64,000 nt of DNA. Origin: Takifugu bimaculatus (Eukaryota; Chordata; Actinopteri; Tetraodontiformes; Tetraodontidae). The stretch is taken from NCBI GenBank assembly GCA_004026145.2, contig CP034979.1, positions 4,754,701 through 4,818,700 of the forward strand. Direction: 5' to 3'. Under the pieces are notes generated by a model, which saw only the letters and a program-made list of their open reading frames with translations, was not told where the DNA came from and did not search any database. This document shows positions 40,001 through 54,100 of the stretch, one piece after another; positions within the stretch are counted from its first letter, which is position 1; every line of letters starts with the position of its first letter. Made by a program: the position numbers and the translations under genes.

Positions 40001-43000
40001 AAATGATCCTACCACCTTCTTTTCAATCCCTTCTTTTCGCAAGGCTCTGAGAAGGGATAATTGAAGTCACAGCACTCAGCAATGACCTCAACACAGTAAA
40101 CCCTTAATGTCAACCAGATTTCAGGACTATAATAATTATTTTCAAATCAGGGAAAGGGTTAATAAGAGATTATCCCTTGGAAGGATGGTGCAGGAGGTTT
40201 GTGGGGGAACAAGGCTGAGTGTTGTGGGACAACAGTGAAACTGCAGAGGGGAGATAATGGAGGGAGATGAGAGAGCCGAAGTAACATGACATTGCAGGAA
40301 ACGTAGCCAGCGATAGCTGGGCTGGATCTGTGCTTGTGCGTGTGTCTGCTGCACGAGTAGATGCGAGAGGAAGGAAAATAAATCATGGCTGAAACGGCAC
40401 AAGATCAGCAGAGGTGGTTTGATGTTGCCTTGCTTTTCTCATTATTTTCATTCATCCAAGTCAAGGTTCTGTCCTCCGAAATCCAGTCTCTCCTCTTCAC
40501 TATGGTCTTTGTTCCAATTGATTGAAAACCAATAAATTAATATGTGTGAAGTGATGAATAAAGCCTTTAACTTTCTCTCACGACGAGAAAATATTTTTTT
40601 CTTTAATTTCAAACCAAGACTTTGAAATGGTAAAAAGGCTCAGTGCAGTTTTGATGGTTGAAATTTTCCTTTTCAGATTTCAGGAAATAGATGTAATCGA
40701 AATATCACGTTGAATGTTTCGACATGGTCAAATAGTGAATTTGTTAGCCTCTCTCCCTCAGTTTTCACACTCAGGACAACATTCTGACACATCGTCTGGG
40801 TTACCAGCTGTGGAACAGAACCAGCTTCCAGATGCATCCAGCCTTCTGATGGATTTATTAAGTCTCATCATGAAGTCGTGTAGAAGAACGATTCAGACAT
40901 ACAGGACTATTGTTTTAATAAAATGGACTCTTAGCACGTGCAACTGAGATTTACAGGCTAATAAAGGAAATGTTGAGGCTCTTAAACAATTAAACAATAC
41001 CGATATGTAAACGGAAACATTTTCAGTAAATGTGCTTTAGGAAACCATTAGCTTAAGTAAAATACATTACCAGCACTCAAACGAAGAAAATAAAAGCAAG
41101 AGTTCCAAGAAAAGTTCCCTATTAGGACTACCTTACACACCTATAACACACAATTAATATAATAAATACATAAAAACCTAACTTTGTGACAGCTAGGAAT
41201 TATCTGATCCTCCAGACTAGCAAACGTATGCTAATGCGCAGTTGCACCGCCCGCGGCTGTGGAGGAAACTGCAGGAAATTGCTGCTCCTGTTTGGCCGAC
41301 AGGATGAGCACCTGGTTTCCACTTGGCTGCTAGCCTGACTGATTAACATAAACCAACTTCAGCCAGAATCCCACTTTTCTGCCTAAACCCTGCCCAGGAT
41401 AAAACAATTTATGTCACCACCTTGTTATCCTGGATTCACTTTTCACAAGCTCATTGATTAACCAATGGTTTCCGCTTTCTTTCAGCTAATTCAGGGCCCT
41501 TTTTATCCCAATAAATAATTCACTCGCTTTCATTATTCAGCAAGCGTAATAAGTGCGTAATGCTGGTGGAATAAATAATGGAAGAGCAGTCATTTAAAAA
41601 ACACATTTCTTACTCGCCCTAACTGGAATCGGATTTTGTGCGGCTCTTGAGTCGCATTCCAGATGTGTGCTGTGTTAGCCCAGCCTGTCACTTCTGTAAA
41701 GTTATTAGCTTTTCTATGTGTTTACTACCTGATATACAAATACACAAGGTGAAAAAGTGAATAGTGATGTAATGAGGCTAAAGGCTGGAGATTCCTATTG
41801 CTGCTGAACATCTGCTGTTGGTTCAAAGCGTTTGAGCTCATCAACAGCAAAGACAAAGTGGTTTTAATATTGGATGTGAGTTCATTAAAGTTGACCAGAT
41901 GTTATGTAACTGCAGTAAGGATGACCTTTAAGTCCAGGCCGTGTTCCTCTGTGTCAGGATGGAGTCAGCAGCAGTGAATAATTGGCCGCGGTCGGCTCAT
42001 CATCACTGCAGGTGAAAATGTGAACTGTGCTGTCATCACTTTTGGCTGCTTGGCTTCTCTCCCTGCACGGCTGTGAAAGATGACACAGTGTACCTGACAT
42101 TAAGGATGGCAGACGGAGATAAATTGCAGATAACGAACAGTTGTCTGGAGGGAAGGTTCTGCTGAGGTTAAGCACTGGATCTTCTTTAGCGTCGGGTCAA
42201 CCTTTACCGGCACGGTGGTGGAGCTGATCACGGAGATCCAGACTCAACGAGATCCCAACAACCAGGGCATCTACTTCATGCAGGATTTTTGGACAGTCGT
42301 TCAAGCATGGGTTTGATTCTGGTGCGACAGGTCAGACCAGATCCCATTAGGTGCTCGTCTTAGATAAGAAATGTGCTGTTGGTCTTTTCAGCTGAGTGCA
42401 GTTTTTCTTCTTCTGTCACTATAAAAAGCACTGGAGGCTTTGCTGTTAATAGAAGATGCTCTTTTCCAATCACACGCTGTGTCGTATTCTGGCTCAGCTC
42501 CCTTCAGAGCGACGCTCATCGCACTAATTGACTGTTCTGAAAAAGTTTCTGCCCTTTTCTCAGTCTTGCGAGAAGTTCTGATGAGCAGAAACATCTGTCT
42601 CATCTTTATGTCTCTAAGTTATTTTGTTACCTTTTTTTCTCATCATCATAAAGTTTTTCTGGTTTGGTGATTTTCTGAGGAATCTTGGGGAAAACTGAGC
42701 CAGTCAATGAGGGCAAAGGCTGTAATATAAAGAGGCAGAAGCTCCATCATAAAGATGAAGGTGAGAAGCCTGCAGTTTAAACCAGATCTCACTCATATCT
42801 GAATTTGAATTTAACAGATTAAAAACATAATGAACAAATGTACTCTGGTGTTAACACTATGCTTTCATTAAACTGGAGCCATCGATGGTATTCATCATTA
42901 TGAAGTTACATGAACTGGATAGACTTTTTTAATGCATAAAAGCCCACTGCTGATGTCTAAAATCCATCATTTAAAGTGCCTCACACGGTGCACCAACATA

Positions 43001-44894
43001 TCTTTATCTTTATTCTTTCCATGAACACCAGCTGATAATGAATTCAGGATTGAGTCAGTGGAATCATTCAAATGTGCACAAGTGCCTCCCAACACACACA
43101 CCCCACCCCACATCTCCCTTTATCCTTTATACCTCTTCATATGTCACATTCCTTATAAAAACTGATTTTTATCCTCTTCTTTCCCTCTCTTCAAATGAAG
43201 AAGCATCTCTCTCCAGCTTTCAGAGGTTCTCCTGAAAAACCTCACTTGCTGCTCCACCACAATTTTTAAATGTCAACGCTGAATTTCAGCGACTCCTCAC
43301 CAGTCCAACATTTTTTATTTATGTACCTACATCATCAGCTTGCTTCTTAAGGACATCTTCTTTGCACACTGTTGAATTTCACAACAGTGGGCCAAACAAT
43401 GAGGACATGGAGGTGAATTAAGGTTATTTTCAGGAAATACTGGATATATGCTACCCTTGCTACTTTCATGGGGGGCATTGTTGCTGCTGCTAACACATCC
43501 TCAGAGTTGATGGTGTGACCTGGACTGTTGACCTGTTTCTCACCAGGGGCTGCTGGGATAAACTCCAACATACCTCCATATGAGAAAAAAGGGATGTGTA
43601 ACAGTAGGATAGAAGGATGAGGATTTCCCACTGTCATTGTTTTTGACCTTCTGCATCTATTTATTTATCTTCTTTTGGTTTTCAAGGCTAGAATTTACAT
43701 TTACATATTATAGTGTTTTCTGCGTAACTCACTTAAAATGTATAAGATGTGTGTCAATGAGAGAAATTGATTTCCGTTATCAATTAAAGTCTGATACACG
43801 GAAATGTGATCATCAAGCAAGGTGAGTTGTGATGTTCCCTCTCCTCCTGTCAGATCCTGTCCTTACAAATAGACCAGGTAAGGAAGAAGTGTCAGACAGG
43901 GAACTGTAGGGATTTACAGTATCGATCCACGTCAGCTGACAGCTCCTCTGGGAGAATCCTTCAGCTTTTCCAAAGAAACACACTCTCTTCTTCCATCCTC
44001 TGCTGATGTGTCTTTCAGATCATTCAGCTCAGTCTTGTTGCTTGGATTCAGATATAAAAACTACCTTAAATAGCCAAATCTAAGTGTGTATTTAGATGAA
44101 GACTGTCTTGTGCATCTGTTGAAATTGAGCCTCCGTACTTGAACAACCAGCATCTCTTAAGGTACGAAGAGGTGTATGAGATGTTTGAGCATAAAGCTGT
44201 GATATTTGCTTATTGCATTACACATGTCAACAGAACTGCATAAAGACAATTGTCCTTTGTCTTGGTTTCACATTTTGCTATCACCTGACTAACTGACTCC
44301 TCTTGTTATTGTGAGCCATGCAAAGAAAAGTGACTCTTTTTTTCCTTCCCAAAACCTCGATAAAACTGTTGTTAAATCCTTTAGAAGTTTAAATGATTAG
44401 AAACAGTACCGTCCTCTTCGATTTCTTTTCCCCTCCTTCTTTCTGTATTATTTCCATTTGAACCCCCTTTGAGGTTTATATTTTCTCTCAGCATTTTCCC
44501 TGTGGCTCCTCAGCATTATAATCATCTTGTTTGCTGGCCACATGGTGTGAAAATTGATATCAGAAGAAACAATGATGAAAACAAGGCTTTGAGATTTTTT
44601 AGGAATGCATTCAATCAACAGAGAGCATCCTGGAGAAAATAACCTTAATTGGTTTCTCCAGTTGCATTTTTCCTCAGGTATTGAGTGCTTTTTGTCAAAC
44701 GTTTCCTTTGTCTAGTAATTATTTTCTGAGAAATTGCAAAAATGCTTTAGAATGTTGCAATTGCTGTAATTTGGAAAATAAACAAAAAAGAAAGAAAGAA
44801 GCATAATTAAATTTAGACGCTCTATTCAGAGTGTACAAGCAGTAAAATTTAATGTGAGCGGTATAAAACTGAAATCACAACTGTATGAAAATGT
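37026..44894. other. Gene desert segment, no gene seen
   Basis: About 7.9 kb. No gene is supported. One open stretch with a good acceptor-like site (42137-42316) is treated as a finding. The stretch 43515-43590 (GGACTGTTGACCTG...GCTGCTGGGATAAACTCCAAC) weakly resembles the end of a fish LINE-type repeat. The tract at 41440-41590 is homeodomain-motif-rich. Confidence 0.5.
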
Positions 44895-44895
44895 A

Positions 44896-44965
44896 TAAGA
44901 TAAGATAAGATAAGATTGCAACAGAGAAATTTCAAGTTTTGCAGAAAAAACAACAACAAACAAGG
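44896..44965 (+). mobile_element. Probable interspersed repeat end (GATAAGATAAG...)
   Basis: Four AGATAAG-type units followed by ATTGCAACAGAGAAATTTCAAG and TTTTGCAGAAAAAACAACAAC. This order resembles the terminal part of a common fish repeat (AAGATAAGAT ... GGGAAATTT ... GCAGCAGAAAACAAC). Assignment is from memory and the limits are uncertain. Confidence 0.4.
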
Positions 44966-45155
44966 CAGTAGCAATGCTTCATCGGAAGAAGTTATTTATA
45001 TTAAAACTTATTCTCACGAGACACAGTAACAGCAACGAGGAAATTATAATACGTTAAAGATAATGCAAATTACACAGAGATACAGTATTGCGTATTTATT
45101 TTTGAACAGGCATTGTTCAGTCGTCCTTTGTTTCCCTCCGAAGGGCCCTTTCAAA

Positions 45156-45175
45156 TTCCAATATGGCGGCGTCCA
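45156..45175 (+). promoter_or_regulatory. YY1-like motif over the mrps5 start codon
   Basis: The sequence CAATATGGCGGCGTC contains the AANATGGCGGC core of the YY1 site (known motif) and also includes the ATG of mrps5 at 45163. Many housekeeping, ribosomal and mitochondrial protein genes have this motif at the start. No TATA box is seen just upstream. Confidence 0.55.
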
Positions 45176-48100
45176 TACGGGTGTGCTTTACCCTCCGCTT
45201 TGTACTTCGAGGTGAATTATTTTAATTTGTTGCCATTGTTCAGGCTAATAAAAGCATTTTTTGTACATAAGTGTATATTTACATTGTTTATAAGCTAAAC
45301 TGCGACTGCTCATGCTTACTTTCGTTTATCGATGTGAGAGGGGAAATGTCGTTGCTGCAAACCCGATTCTGTAATAGCTGTAATAACATTAGGAATAGAG
45401 ATTATAAAAAGGTTAATAAACCCAGTGTCCATCCATTTTTCAACTAATTTGTTCATTACTGCAAAGACTCACCAGTCTCTTAAATAATGTACAAATCCAG
45501 CAATTCTCAAAATATATATTGTTAATTTAGTAAACTCACATTTCTCTGTGTAAACCTAAGCTTTTTTCGAACAATTCTTTTTAAATGGCTTGTCCCCTGA
45601 GTTAAGCCAATTGTTTTATTTCCCATTGGTTGTTTTACTATTCACAAAAATGGGTTTTTGCTATGCATCCATGTCTGATTATGTCCTTGCCTTTCTTCTG
45701 TTCCAGGTGCATCTTCACTCCATACCCTTGCAGGGCCAGTTCAGTTGTCCCAGTTTGGGTGTGGAGCCTTCCAAAGAAACCCCACACTTCCATTGTTACC
45801 AGTGGCAGCAGGCCAACAGGCTAGACATAGCAGCTTCTTCAACAAATGTATGTATATGAAAAGATTATTAACCTTCAATGTTACTTGTGGTCCACACAGA
45901 CCTGCCCTCTTTCTGTGTGTTGCTTAGCAACACCACTTGTAGAATTTCATCAAATTGACATGTTTTCATAATTGTTTTTACTTGATTATGTATTTAGCTT
46001 TGTTTGTGTTGGCTGGTAAATGTTCCTTTATTGATTGTTTCCCCTTTTTTCCCCATGTGTAAACTGAAAAGCAAATTATTGAATAATCATTTCCTAAGAC
46101 ACGTTTGATTGGTGTGTTTGCAGTGACAGCAGAAGAATTATGGAGAGGCGTTTTGGCAGAAACTGGTGCCGGAAGCAAAAAGGGCCGAGGAAAAAGAACA
46201 AAACGCAAATTGAAAAAGGATCTGAACCGTGGACAGAGGATTGGAGAAGGTCTCTCTCACCTTTCTGTGTTGAGATGAATATATTCTTCATTTGTTTACT
46301 ATAAGTTAAGCACCAATTAAATTGACAGTCCAAAACTGGACTTTTGTTTGTTCATTTTAAAGTATGATTAAGATTTCCTGCTCATCTAATTGTCATTCCT
46401 CATACCTTCTCAGTCTTTCTCAGTCATCTTTTTTAATGAATCCTGCAAAATATTACCATCTAGCTGTGAACTGTCAGAGGGATAGATCTAAAAAAAAATA
46501 ATCTGTGCTCAAAATTTAGCAAATCTAGCATTCATTAATCATTAAGGAAACTGAGGTGAATAACAATGCAGTAAATTAGGGTTCAGATAGGATAAAGTGT
46601 TGCACCGTAAATCTTTTTCCAACATAAAAAAAAACCTCTTTCATTTATTTTTTTGTTAACCCCACAGGTCGTGGAGGATTCCTCTGGCCTGGTTTGAATG
46701 CTCCTGTTCTGAAGGCTGGGGTTGTTGGGAGCATTGGGCGCAGGAGTGAGTCGGAGCAGCAGGAGATAAAAGCTGAACAAGGTGCTGCCATAAAAAAGAA
46801 GCGCATTTGCATTTGACATTGATTTTTTTTATTTTATCCCTGCAATCAAAACAGTTTGATCCAACATATTGTAGGACGCCATGATTCAGTGACAAAATTG
46901 ATGTGACAGTAAAAATCTTTAGTATCTTCTGTGTCCTCCACCTCTCTGGTTCACAATCAGCATTTCTGTCTTCTCTGCAGTGCGGCAAAGGGAGGAATGG
47001 GAAAAGAGGAGGAAGACGAAGGTGAAGAGGGAAAGAGGTTGGACCGGTCACTCATGGGGGGGCATCAGCCTTGGACCCCCTGATCCTGGGCCTAATGGAG
47101 GTAAACATCCAATAGACTGCAGCACATTTTTGTCTCGGTAAAGATGTCTCACCAGTTGAGTGGATAATGATTGTAGTGATGGGAGAAGGAGGAAGTGGCA
47201 GTGAAGGAATGATTCTTCGCTGAGAGAAGAAGAGCAGTAATGTAGCTTATTAGGGCTGATGAGATTGGAATGTGACAAGTATCAAGGGGGACAGTTTCCT
47301 AATTTAGAGAGACATCTCTCCGTGCCTTTGTCCTTTTTCCTGTGTGACATTTGTGCTGTCACATCTTTCCCCTGAAACTGTGTCAGTCCATCCCATTCAT
47401 CCCATTCTTCTCCAATATCCCCTCATCAGTTTCCTTCTTGCGTCAGTCTTTTTCTTCTGGCCATCTTCTTTCAATTTTATACTTTCTTTCCTTCCATCTC
47501 TCACCCCCTTCTCCTCTTCTCCTATTTATCTTTTTCCACCCACACACTCTTGTCTTTTGACTTCTCCATTTTTGGCAAGGAAACACACTGTTGCTCTGCC
47601 TAATGATTTTCATCAGAGCTGATTGTGGGATAATGGGTCAGGCGGTCGATCGTTGTGCTTCTGGCCATTTATGAAATACTGTATGTCATTTTGATTATAT
47701 GCCTCACTTTTTCTCAGGAGTTTCCAATAATCCAAATTACCGTAATTCTTTCTGAAGCTTGGATTAATAACTACCGGTAACAGCCTTTCAAATGTAATGA
47801 CAGTCTGATCAACTTAACAGGACTTTACAGTGTGTCACAATGTATTCCCATTGGAATTTTGAAAGTGTAAAGCATTTTATTTGAAAAATATAGATGCATT
47901 TATTTACATAGACAAGATCGGATAGGTCTGTGGAAGTAATGACCCTCTAGCTTCCGCTGGAACGTGTGACATAGATTCACTATTGAACATATTCATTCTG
48001 TTTTTCTCCACAGAGACTTATGAAGACTTTGATACGCGTGTCATTGAGGTGAGTTTCTTTCCACAACCTGCAGCATTAAACACACAGTTAAAGTATTGTG

Positions 48101-51100
48101 GTCACCATTGAAGCATTTTGCTTGAAACGTGAGTAAACCATCAGTGGTTTATTAAAGTTGATTTGGTAAAATCACACTTTCCAGGCTGATGATACAGAAA
48201 GGTTAGAGATGGACAAAAATACAAATTTGTAAGTACTGTAAACTCAGTGTTGCAGTTTAAATAGCGGCCATTTAGTCCAGTTCAACCTGAAACCCATTTC
48301 CAGCTGCCCTTGATTGATGAAGATACCAAACTGCTCCGTGTGTGGTGTATGCGTGTGTGCGCATGTGTGTGGTGCGTGCACGTGTGTGTGAGACAGATAA
48401 GATATGCTGTAATGACAGACACAGTTCATTTAGATTCCCTTTCTGTCGTGCTGCATTTTACCTTAATTCAATTGGCACTAATGGACCCGACCAAACTAAT
48501 GGGGGTAATGTAACAAGGTCACCCACTCACTCACATGCACAGACACACAAACACACACACACACACACAGATCCAGGCTCAGTGATTCCACAAACATCCA
48601 AACAAAAGTGCATGAATGTATAAAAACCAGACATACCTGTAGGTTTACACTGATTACAAACATATTATATCACAAAGGTATAGAAACTTTAAACATGATA
48701 TATAGTTGATGGAACACAATACACATATTATTTGGATATACGTACATGTGTGTTTGTGTGTATATTTGTTTATACTTGCTACATAGTAAGGACCAAACTG
48801 AATTTCACCAGAAAAGTGAAGATTTTTCTAGGATGTGAGGACTTTCTTTTTGGTCCTCTTTGGTCTTTTTGAAGCTTTGGTCTTTATAATTGGATATAGG
48901 TTTAGATTAGGGGTTGGCAATTAGTTGTGATTGTTAATGTTGAGATAAGGGGCTGGGGAATGACCTGTGTCCATTAAAGTCCTCACAAAGACAGAGTCAC
49001 AGGTGTGTGTTTGAGAGAGGGACATTAATAATTTTCTGCAGCCCTCCTGCCTGCATAATTTTAACGGGTGTCACAGGTGTTAGACTTTCCCTGCAAAACG
49101 CTGTCATAGCACCAACTCCGTGTGTGTGTGTGTGTGTGTGCGTGGGTGGGTGCGTATGTGTGTGTGTGTGTACTCGGATACCTGCACGCTATAAATCCAC
49201 CCCTAATGAAATGAAAAAGGCTTACTGGAATAAAAGGCTTGTCTTGTCTCTCAAGGACAATGGCTTCAGCGTGCCATTAGTGGTCCAGCAAAAGGGAGGG
49301 AGATCCCTTCTGCTGCTGAAGAATGCAGCGGGAAGAGGGGGGGGGGGGGTTGGGTGAGTTTGAACATTTGTGAGGGAGACAGAAATACCCAGAACAGGTT
49401 TGTCTTCAGCTTTTAATATTTTATAAGTTGATGTTATTGGTCTGATGTGGACACCAAATTTAATCTTTACCAGGCTGAAATGAAACAAAAGCTAAATATT
49501 GATCACTCTATTTATATTCAGTGGGATTAATGTAACATTATTTAACTTTCTGTCAGTGGTTGGTTATTGACTGGACTGGTAATACATCAATATCTGTTAG
49601 CTTATGGAGTTGGTAGCAGCAGGGTAAACATTCAGCTTCTTTGTGCTAGTTTAAACTGAGAATGCCGCATAAACTTCACTTCCAACTTTATAAAGAATAG
49701 TATCGACGGTGGGCTGTAGGGGTACAAAGATTTGACGCGCTGGAGCCGTCAATCCTGACACGTCTGAGAAGAGACGAGGGGGAGCGTGAGGGCTGACAGC
49801 GAGTAGACATTAAAGCAAATGTGAACAGCATCGGAGTGACGGAGAGAGACGAGGTGCGTGGCCTCGCTCCAGCGACAGCAGCCATTTGGACCGGACTCAG
49901 TGATTTCATTAACAGAGATGAAGCTTTGTCGCTGCTGGAACAGGGCTTTGATTTTATCCTTCCATCCTTTTTTCTTGGTCACTTAGGTGAGTCCACAACC
50001 TTGAACATTTTGTTAAAAGTAGAGACATGCAACAGTAACTTTGGAGAGACTTTCAATTCAGCACAACACACACGCACACACACACGCACACGCACACACA
50101 CACACACACAGCTCAATCTCTGTAGTGAGAATTACATTAACAAACATCAATTAGATGATGATTGTCAGGATCGGGTGGGATTAAACCATAACCATGAGTG
50201 ATGAGAGTTTTAAAGCAATTAAGGAATTTGAGAATTCAGTTTTATCATGAAGTAAATGGATATTTTAAAGCCCCGGAGAAAGTCACATTATTTGAGACTG
50301 TGCTGTACTGGAGGCTGAAACAGAGGGGCAGAATATAACACAGTCAGGGAAAGGTTAAAAGGTTGAATTTCCCAGCTTTGATTAGCAGAAACATTTCTAC
50401 ATGTGGCAGAAGCTGATGCATATTTAATGCTCTTCAGTGTAAAGTTGTGAGTTAGAGGCTTCTTCTGCTGCCTTCTGCTCCCATGTAGTGCAAAGTTTCC
50501 CCCTCTGCAACCCTGCAGCATCGTGGCTGGAGCAGAGAGGCAGACACGCAGCAACAGACTGAGAAAATAATTACAAGTGAGAGCAGGATCGAAGCCTCCT
50601 CCCACTTTAATGCTGTTATTTTGTGTCGGACCATCTGTTCTGCTCTGTCTCAAAAACTGTAGCGATCACCTAACATGAGGAAGATGAAGCTATGAACCTG
50701 CCATCAAAGGAGACCTCACTTGTTTCTAAAAGGGAGTTAGTTAAGAGTCTGTCAACAAGTTGACCGTATGTGGCCCCGCATGTGTCTGCCAGCACACAGA
50801 AGAGTATAGATGTACAGAGGAGAGCGTGTTCAACACATCTCTTATTGCTTTTCCTCTTTGGCCAAACCTCAACTGAGCAAACTTCAAAGTCAAGATCTGC
50901 CTTCCGCTTCGTTTCTGTAATGCACATTTGAGTAAAGGGTTTATCATTTGACTGCAGGGCGGCAGCAGAAGGATTGAGGTCAGGGTTGCAAGAGAAGCTA
51001 AAATACTGGAAATATAGAAGCCTGCAGGCGTCCCCCATACACATACACACACCCACACACCCACACACACAGTGCATGATGTGGACACTGCATTGAAATA

Positions 51101-54100
51101 CAGAAGAATAACCCATGCTAACTGTGATGCTAGCATGCTAATCCACTGCTAGCTTGTTCCCAAAGAGCTGGAAGGTAGAAACAGCAGCACATTTCAAAGC
51201 CAAAATAGATGAGTTCTACCTGGAAAACTGCCTTTTATTCTTCATTGGAGGTATTAGGCTCTGAATCGTGTGTGGGAAATGAGCTCTGGGTCTCGGGCAC
51301 ATACACAAATCATTCCTTGTTTGCTCACATCTTTATCCACCCCAATTAGTGTTGTAATTATCTTAATCATCATCCAATTTCATCCATCTAAACTGACATT
51401 TTGTACAATTACCAGCCTGGTTTTTCATACGTCTCACTTTCCACCCACTCCCTCTTTAGCTTTCTTTTTCTATCCTCCTCCTCCCTTCTTTCATCATTTC
51501 ACCCATTCCTTACTCTGTTTACTAGGTCATCTTTCCTCTCCCTCTGTTTTTTAGAACTGTGCCCCCTGACCTTTGTGTGTCCCCTGTAAATTGCTCCCTC
51601 TCTCCCTTCTTCGTTGGCCTGTCCCTCCTTTTATGCTTATTAATATTATCCTCCTTTTATCAACTGTTCCTTCCTCTGTGAGCTGAATCAATGCTGCCCC
51701 CTGGTGGTGTGTTGCGAACTGCATGTAGTTCCACAGCATGGAGCGATGCTGCTTCTATGCTTTATTGATTAGTTGACTGCTTTTCTTGAGTGATGCACAT
51801 GATCACTTTAAAGCCCCACTGAAAAGGTTTTTCTTGTGAGTAATGAATTGGTGTCAAGTCTGTCCATAGGGAGACAAACAAAAGGCAGCTTCAGAAGGCA
51901 GCAAGGCCAAGCTGTCATCAACAGTCAGTCAATACCGAAATAGAAAAGCTTTACAATACAGAGCAGAGGTGTTTGTTTTTATTGCCTTTGCAGGTGAAGA
52001 ATGTGTTCAACATGACAGCCAAGGAAGGTCGGAAGAGGTCCACCAGCTGTCTGGTTGCTGTTGGAAACGGCAACGGAGCTGCAGGTTTGATTCCCATAGT
52101 TGTATATGTGGTGTTTAGGGCTTGGGGAAGTGGGTAAATTAGGGAATAGTTTTTTCTCAATTCTACAAAAACCCTGATGATTAATTCTGAAGAATATAAA
52201 TAAATCTGAGTGCTCTTCCTCCACCAGGCTTTGCGCTGGCTAAAGCAGCAGACAGAAACACGGCTCTGAGAAAGGTAAGATCATTTCCTCCAGCTAAAGT
52301 CATTATGTGCATTTTTGCCTTAACATCCTGGATTTGTTGCCTATAAAATAATTGTGACTATAAACCTTTGTGCTTGTGGTGATTTCCAGGCTAAAAACCG
52401 AGCGATCCACTATTTGTATTACATAGAGCGATACAACGACCACACCAGTAAGTGGAGTTTTTCTGTATGATCCTTCGACTTCAGCTGTTCCTGAAATCCC
52501 TGTTTTATTCCGCTGCTCTAATCTCTCCACACTGACTCTTTAATCGTGTCGACAAATTGTGGTTATTGTTGCGAGTTTGACATTTAACAGCTCTCAGTGC
52601 TGCTCAACAGGTGAGCCTGAATCACGCCTAAGAGCTCACACAGGACCTCTTTGCACCTCATTTTCTTTCTCCATCTTCCTGTTTTCTCACTTTTGCCTCT
52701 TCTTGAAAAACACCATGTCTTTTGCTGCTGATGCTGCTGGGGAGCCTCACAGATGAATGTTAGTGAAGTCATTGCTTTGAGAGGAGAAAGCTTTCTGCTT
52801 TGGCCTGAAACCAGATGGTAGCGGAGGTCTTTGCATTTTCGCTTCCAAAGATTTAACAGATTTCTTTAGGAGCTGAGGTGGGAGGCTGCAGGGCTCTCCT
52901 CTGGAGAACAGTTGAGATATCTGAGCTTCGCTGAACTCTGACTTGTTGCATCAGTATTTCCGCTCCCCCAGGCCCCAAATTCCCTTCAGAGTCTCCCGGT
53001 AAAGCTGCAGAGAACAGAGTAACTGAACTCTGTGACTGTGAACTTGGTTGGCGCCGTTCCACCTCTGCTGACTGATCAGGTCTGTGGGGGAAATGAATTC
53101 ATTAATTGACTCACGGCTCCTTGATCAGAACCTGGACCTCCCGCAGCCACAGCAAATGTTCATCCTCCTCTGTGGCATGTGTGCGTGTTTGACATTTAGT
53201 TTAGCATTTAAGAACGTTTCAAGCAGCGGGAGGTGTCCTCTCTGCAGCAAAAGTTCTTTCTTTGTACTTGTTCCGCTGTTTCAGTATCCAAATAGAAAAC
53301 CAATCTCATCCAGAGAGTTTAGTGACAGCAGACGGAGGTGTTTTCACGGCTGATGTGGCACGAGAACAAGATTTTAGCCTCAGGCTGTGGACTCGTATGC
53401 TTTTCTCTGACATTATTCAGCACCACACTGTTCCCACTCTGGGGCTGTGTTTCTGAATAGCTTATGAACAGCAGCTGCTGCGGAGAGCAGGGACGGTTCT
53501 GGCTCCTGGTAGGACATCTGGTGGGCCGGGCAGGTAGAGGCCCAGAAGACCTGAGCGGGAACTGGAGACGGGTGCCGAAACACACGTGACCTGCATGAGG
53601 CATAAATATTTCAAAGTTCTGAGACGTGTGCTTGGTGTCTCTTTGATGGGCTCCCTTCCCCTCGCTGCCTTCTGTGCTGCTGTAATGTGGCCGCAGTTTA
53701 GTTCATTCTATTTTCTTTCTCCTCTATCAGTTTATCACGACATTGAGTCCAAGTTCAAGAGGACAACGCTTCGCATGAAGAAGCAAAACGAAGGTGATGT
53801 CCACAAAGCATCCAGGTGACGGAACAAAAATCTGAATTTATTCGAAATTCTCACGCGCGATGTGTTTGCGTACGTGCAGGTTACGGCCTGCACTGCCACC
53901 GAGCTGTCATCACTCTGTGTAAGCTGATCGGCATCAAGGATATGTACTGCAAATTAGAAGGATCTGCCAATCTCCTCAATATCACCAGGGCTCTCTTCAC
54001 TGGGCTGGCCAATCAGGTGAGGTCACTGTGACCAAAGTCAACAACACACTAGCAAACAGCGTTTGAAGAGGCCATTGTTTTTGGAACCAGAAGCAGATCT

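Larger units (their letters stand above)
48049..51993. other. mrps5 intron 6 (3.9 kb), repeat-bearing
   Basis: The largest intron of mrps5, with a GTGAGT donor and a TTTGCAG acceptor. It contains a repeat relic (48775-49010) and several CA/GT microsatellites (about 48550-48568, 49119-49171, 50066-50110, 51040-51070). Frames open on either strand, such as 50670-51136 on the minus strand, have no recognisable domain. I saw no convincing snoRNA boxes. Confidence 0.7.

Noticed and set aside
46668..46745. Shorter exon 4 of mrps5 as the main form
   Set aside because: The 12 residues that follow (SESEQQEIKAEQ) match the known protein, so the longer exon is preferred.
50670..51136. 148- and 131-codon minus-strand frames inside mrps5 intron 6
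   Set aside because: They overlap each other, contain a CA repeat and show no domain.
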